From contig CAKUAI010000033.1 of NCBI GenBank assembly GCA_934636245.1, positions 1-26,366 of the forward strand: DNA of 26,366 bases, read 5' to 3'. This document shows, piece by piece, positions 24,551 to 26,366 of this stretch. How positions within the stretch are numbered: position 1 is the stretch's first letter; every line of letters starts with the position of its first letter. The notes under the pieces were generated by a model. The model did no database searches, had not been told where the DNA came from, and saw only the letters and a list, made by a program, of their open reading frames with translations. The stretch comes from an uncultured Coriobacteriales bacterium. GTDB taxonomy: Bacteria > Actinomycetota > Coriobacteriia > Coriobacteriales > UMGS124. The translations under genes and the position numbers were made by a program.

Positions 24551-25420
24551 ATGGGTATGTGGACGGTGCGCGCAGCGCTTGAATGGATGTGCGGGTATCT
24601 CGAGCGCCATGGTGACGAGCATCCCCGCCTGTCTGCCGAGTGGCTCATGTGCGCCGCCACCGGCTTTTCGCGCATCGAGGTTTACATGAATTACGACCGA
24701 CCCCTCGACGCAGGCGAGCTTTCGATCCTGCGCGAGGGTGTCAAGCGTCGTGGTGCCGGCGAGCCCCTGCAATATGTAACTGGCGAGATGCCGTTTCGCC
24801 ACATTGTGTTGAAGTGCGGCCCCGGTGTGCTCATTCCGCGCCCGGAGACTGAGATTCTGGTCGATTGCGTACTTGAGTACATTGACAAGCAGGATGGGCC
24901 CCAGCGTGTGCTTGAGATTGGCACGGGCACCGGCTGCATCTCGCTGTCTATTGCCGGCGAGCGTCCTGGTACGACTGTCGTCGCAACTGACATTTCGCCG
25001 GATGCCATCGCACTCGCCACGCGCAACCGCGAGGCTCTGGGTTGTGAGGACGTTGTCGAAATCGTCCATACCGACATTGCCGAGGGCGTCGAGGGGGTCA
25101 CTGAGGCGGCCTTTGACGTGCTTGTTTCCAATCCTCCCTATATCCCATCGGCGATTGTTGATACGCTCCCTCGCGAGGTCGGCGGTTTCGAACCTCGCCT
25201 TGCCCTGGATGGCGGGCAGGACGGGCTCGACGTGTTCCATCGCATCGTGCAGACAGCAAAGGACGCGCTTCGCGAGGGCGGTCTCATGGCGTTCGAGCTG
25301 CATGAGGACTGCTTGCAGCTTGCAGCGCAAGACCAGCAGGTAAACGAGCATTTCCAAGACATTCGCATCGTCAAGGACCTTACGGGTCGCGACAGGATTC
25401 TGCTTGCGATAAGAAAGTAG
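24551..25420 (+). CDS. prmC: Release-factor glutamine N5-methyltransferase
   Basis: SAM-dependent enzyme that methylates the GGQ glutamine of RF1/RF2 and boosts peptide release. 289 residues. An N-terminal helical substrate-docking domain (~1-85, ending near GEPLQYVTGEMPF) is followed by a Rossmann-fold domain with IPRPETEILV, the SAM loop VLEIGTGTGCI, VATDISPDA and catalytic N194-P-P-Y197 in VSNPPYIP. ATG 24551 is used; ATG 24557 two codons on is equally possible, and neither has a strong ribosome site, suggesting coupling to prfA 23 bases upstream. Confidence 0.95.
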   Translation: MGMWTVRAALEWMCGYLERHGDEHPRLSAEWLMCAATGFSRIEVYMNYDRPLDAGELSILREGVKRRGAGEPLQYVTGEMPFRHIVLKCGPGVLIPRPETEILVDCVLEYIDKQDGPQRVLEIGTGTGCISLSIAGERPGTTVVATDISPDAIALATRNREALGCEDVVEIVHTDIAEGVEGVTEAAFDVLVSNPPYIPSAIVDTLPREVGGFEPRLALDGGQDGLDVFHRIVQTAKDALREGGLMAFELHEDCLQLAAQDQQVNEHFQDIRIVKDLTGRDRILLAIRK

Positions 25421-25425
25421 AGAAT

Positions 25426-26067
25426 ATGGGCCACATGTATGTTCCCGGGCAGTCATGCACCGTCGATGAGGCGCTCGATGCGACGTGCGATGCGCTGCGC
25501 AAGGGAGGCGTGGCCGTCTTTCCTACCGACACGGTGTATGGCATCGGGTTGTGCGTGTCGGCCTACCCTGATGGTCCGGAGCGCCTCTTTGAAATCAAAA
25601 AACGCGACCATGCGAAGAAAATTCCCTTGCTGGTGCCCTCGGTCGATGCTCTGGGGGAATACGGCCGCGATGTAGGCACGCAGGCCTATGCTCTTGCCCG
25701 AGTATTTTGGCCAGGCGGAATGACGCTCATTGTAAAGGCATCTGACAAAGTCCCCGCCGCGTACCAGGGGGATAACGGCACCGTGGCACTGCGCGTTCCT
25801 GGGCCAAGTATCGCCCTTGACATCCTTTCTCGTCTCGGCGAGGCCATGGCAGTCACGAGCGCCAACACGAGTGGGCTGCCTGCGCCTGCGGATGGCATGC
25901 AGATAGAAGAGGAAATTGCCCGGCAAGTGGACGCTGTTATCTGCGCTGGTGCAACGCGCTGTGGCGAGGCATCTACCATTGTTGATTGCACGCAGGAAGC
26001 ACCTTACATAGTGAGGGCTGGTGCCGTGCCGCCAGAAGAAATACTTTTCGTTTGGAAGAACGCTTAG
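25426..26067 (+). CDS. tsaC: L-threonylcarbamoyladenylate synthase (TsaC/Sua5/YrdC family)
   Basis: Makes threonylcarbamoyl-AMP from threonine, bicarbonate and ATP, the precursor for the t6A37 base of ANN-reading tRNAs. 213 residues forming a single YrdC-like domain, without the C-terminal Sua5 domain. Seen are GGVAVFPTDTVYGIG, EIKKRDHAKKIPLLV, FWPGGMTLIV, VALRVPGP, VTSANTSG and STIVDC. ATG 25426 comes five bases after the prmC stop; ATG 25435 is an alternative. It completes a translation-related trio with prfA and prmC, a grouping common in bacteria. Confidence 0.94.
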   Translation: MGHMYVPGQSCTVDEALDATCDALRKGGVAVFPTDTVYGIGLCVSAYPDGPERLFEIKKRDHAKKIPLLVPSVDALGEYGRDVGTQAYALARVFWPGGMTLIVKASDKVPAAYQGDNGTVALRVPGPSIALDILSRLGEAMAVTSANTSGLPAPADGMQIEEEIARQVDAVICAGATRCGEASTIVDCTQEAPYIVRAGAVPPEEILFVWKNA

Positions 26068-26087
26068 CTGTCTCTATATAGCGACAG
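26068..26087. repeat. Near-perfect palindrome immediately after tsaC
   Basis: CTGTC (26068-26072), T, CTATATAG (26074-26081), C, GACAG (26083-26087): a 20-base dyad with one mismatched pair, starting directly after the tsaC stop codon. No T-run follows. Its shape suits a protein-binding operator as well as an RNA hairpin. Confidence 0.6.
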
Positions 26088-26290
26088 AAAAGAGCTGTAG
26101 TGCCCAAGAGCCCGTTTCCCAGGTGGATGCGGGCTCCTTGCATTATGCGAGTCGTCGCAAGGTCGGAGAGGGCGGTTCTCGCGGCGTGGGTCACCTATCG
26201 CCACGGAAGTGGTGCGGGTGTCCTCGGAAGACCGCCTAAATATTTCTTATTCCCAGTTTGTGTCCATCTTGTGCATCCTCTTTCCCACGC
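26088..26290. other. Gene-free region with clustered hairpin potential
   Basis: No convincing gene: the short open frames here lack ribosome sites and family features. Successive complementary segments are visible: GAGCCCG 26108-26114 with CGGGCTC 26130-26136; CCTTGC 26136-26141 with GCAAGG 26157-26162; CCAC-GGAA-GTGG at 26201-26212 with a GNRA loop; and GGCGGT 26171-26176 with ACCGCC 26231-26236 enclosing the latter. This may be an unrecognised structured RNA or decayed sequence; I could match it to no riboswitch, tmRNA, RNase P or SRP RNA. Confidence 0.4.
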
Positions 26291-26320
26291 TTGCCCTCCC
26301 CCTGCGCCTGCGTGTATAGT
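26291..26320 (+). promoter_or_regulatory. Sigma70-type promoter, probably of an rRNA operon
   Basis: TTGCCC (26291-26296), an 18-base spacer, and TATAGT (26315-26320). The following leader carries CCCC-AGT-GGGG (26337-26347) in a longer GCCGC/GCGGC stem and ends in GCGCGAACCCCGAG, which resembles the GAACCTTGAGAAC-type leader text common before 16S and 23S genes in Gram-positive bacteria. The rRNA assignment is inference. Confidence 0.5.
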
Positions 26321-26366
26321 TCTCCCTCGCGCCGCACCCCAGTGGGGCGGCCGCGCGAACCCCGAG

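Noticed and set aside
26021..26239. Short open frame overlapping the end of tsaC
   Set aside because: It overlaps tsaC in another frame, has no ribosome site, and its product looks random; hairpin-forming DNA explains the region better.
1..26366. Mobile elements, CRISPR arrays, tRNA genes, prophage or defence genes
   Set aside because: No transposase, integrase, regularly spaced repeats, tRNA cloverleaf or defence-type domain was seen on either strand.

Overview
This 26.4 kb window is GC-rich bacterial chromosome. It is densely packed, and every recognisable gene lies on the + strand. Frequent GTG/TTG starts, strong purine-rich ribosome sites, a [NiFe]-hydrogenase of a type I associate with Coriobacteriia, and the general protein style point to an anaerobic actinobacterium of class Coriobacteriia (Eggerthellales/Coriobacteriales). 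That placement is inference, because only the 3' end of 23S rRNA is present and no full phylogenetic marker was compared.

Layout. (1) 1-185: 3' end of a 23S rRNA and a strong terminator, with no 5S gene between them. (2) 190-593: AT-rich, gene-free leader. (3) 594-5789: respiratory uptake hydrogenase locus with Tat-exported small subunit, large subunit, cytochrome b, a terminator, a maturation protease with an extra C-terminal domain, and a small CxxC membrane protein that I do not recognise. (4) 5902-7368: an AGCS sodium:alanine/glycine symporter. (5) 7569-11018 mfd and 11137-14811 dnaE. (6) 14976-22334: a tight histidine operon, hisZG(fused)-D-C-B-H-A-F-I, preceded by a perfect 16-bp dyad and ended by a terminator. 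(7) 22502-23341: a YcdX-type PHP phosphohydrolase. (8) 23460-26067: prfA-prmC-tsaC, a translation cluster (RF1, the enzyme that methylates its GGQ glutamine, and the tRNA t6A precursor enzyme). (9) 26068-26366: gene-free, with dyads and a good sigma70-type promoter whose downstream sequence looks like an rRNA-operon leader.

How it works together. The hydrogenase would oxidise H2 outside the cytoplasmic membrane and pass electrons through the b-type cytochrome to the quinone pool. Its large subunit keeps a C-terminal tail that needs the protease encoded just downstream. The his operon encodes all histidine steps except phosphoribosyl-ATP pyrophosphatase (HisE) and histidinol-phosphate phosphatase; the neighbouring PHP enzyme is a candidate for the latter only.

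Most of the window is ordinary core metabolism. The points most worth a second look are the HisZ-HisG single-chain fusion, the unusual cysteines around the proximal cluster of the hydrogenase small subunit, the extended maturation protease and its membrane-protein neighbour, the perfect dyad before the his operon, and the rRNA-like sequence at both window edges. I found no CRISPR array, transposon, prophage or clearly new defence-type system.
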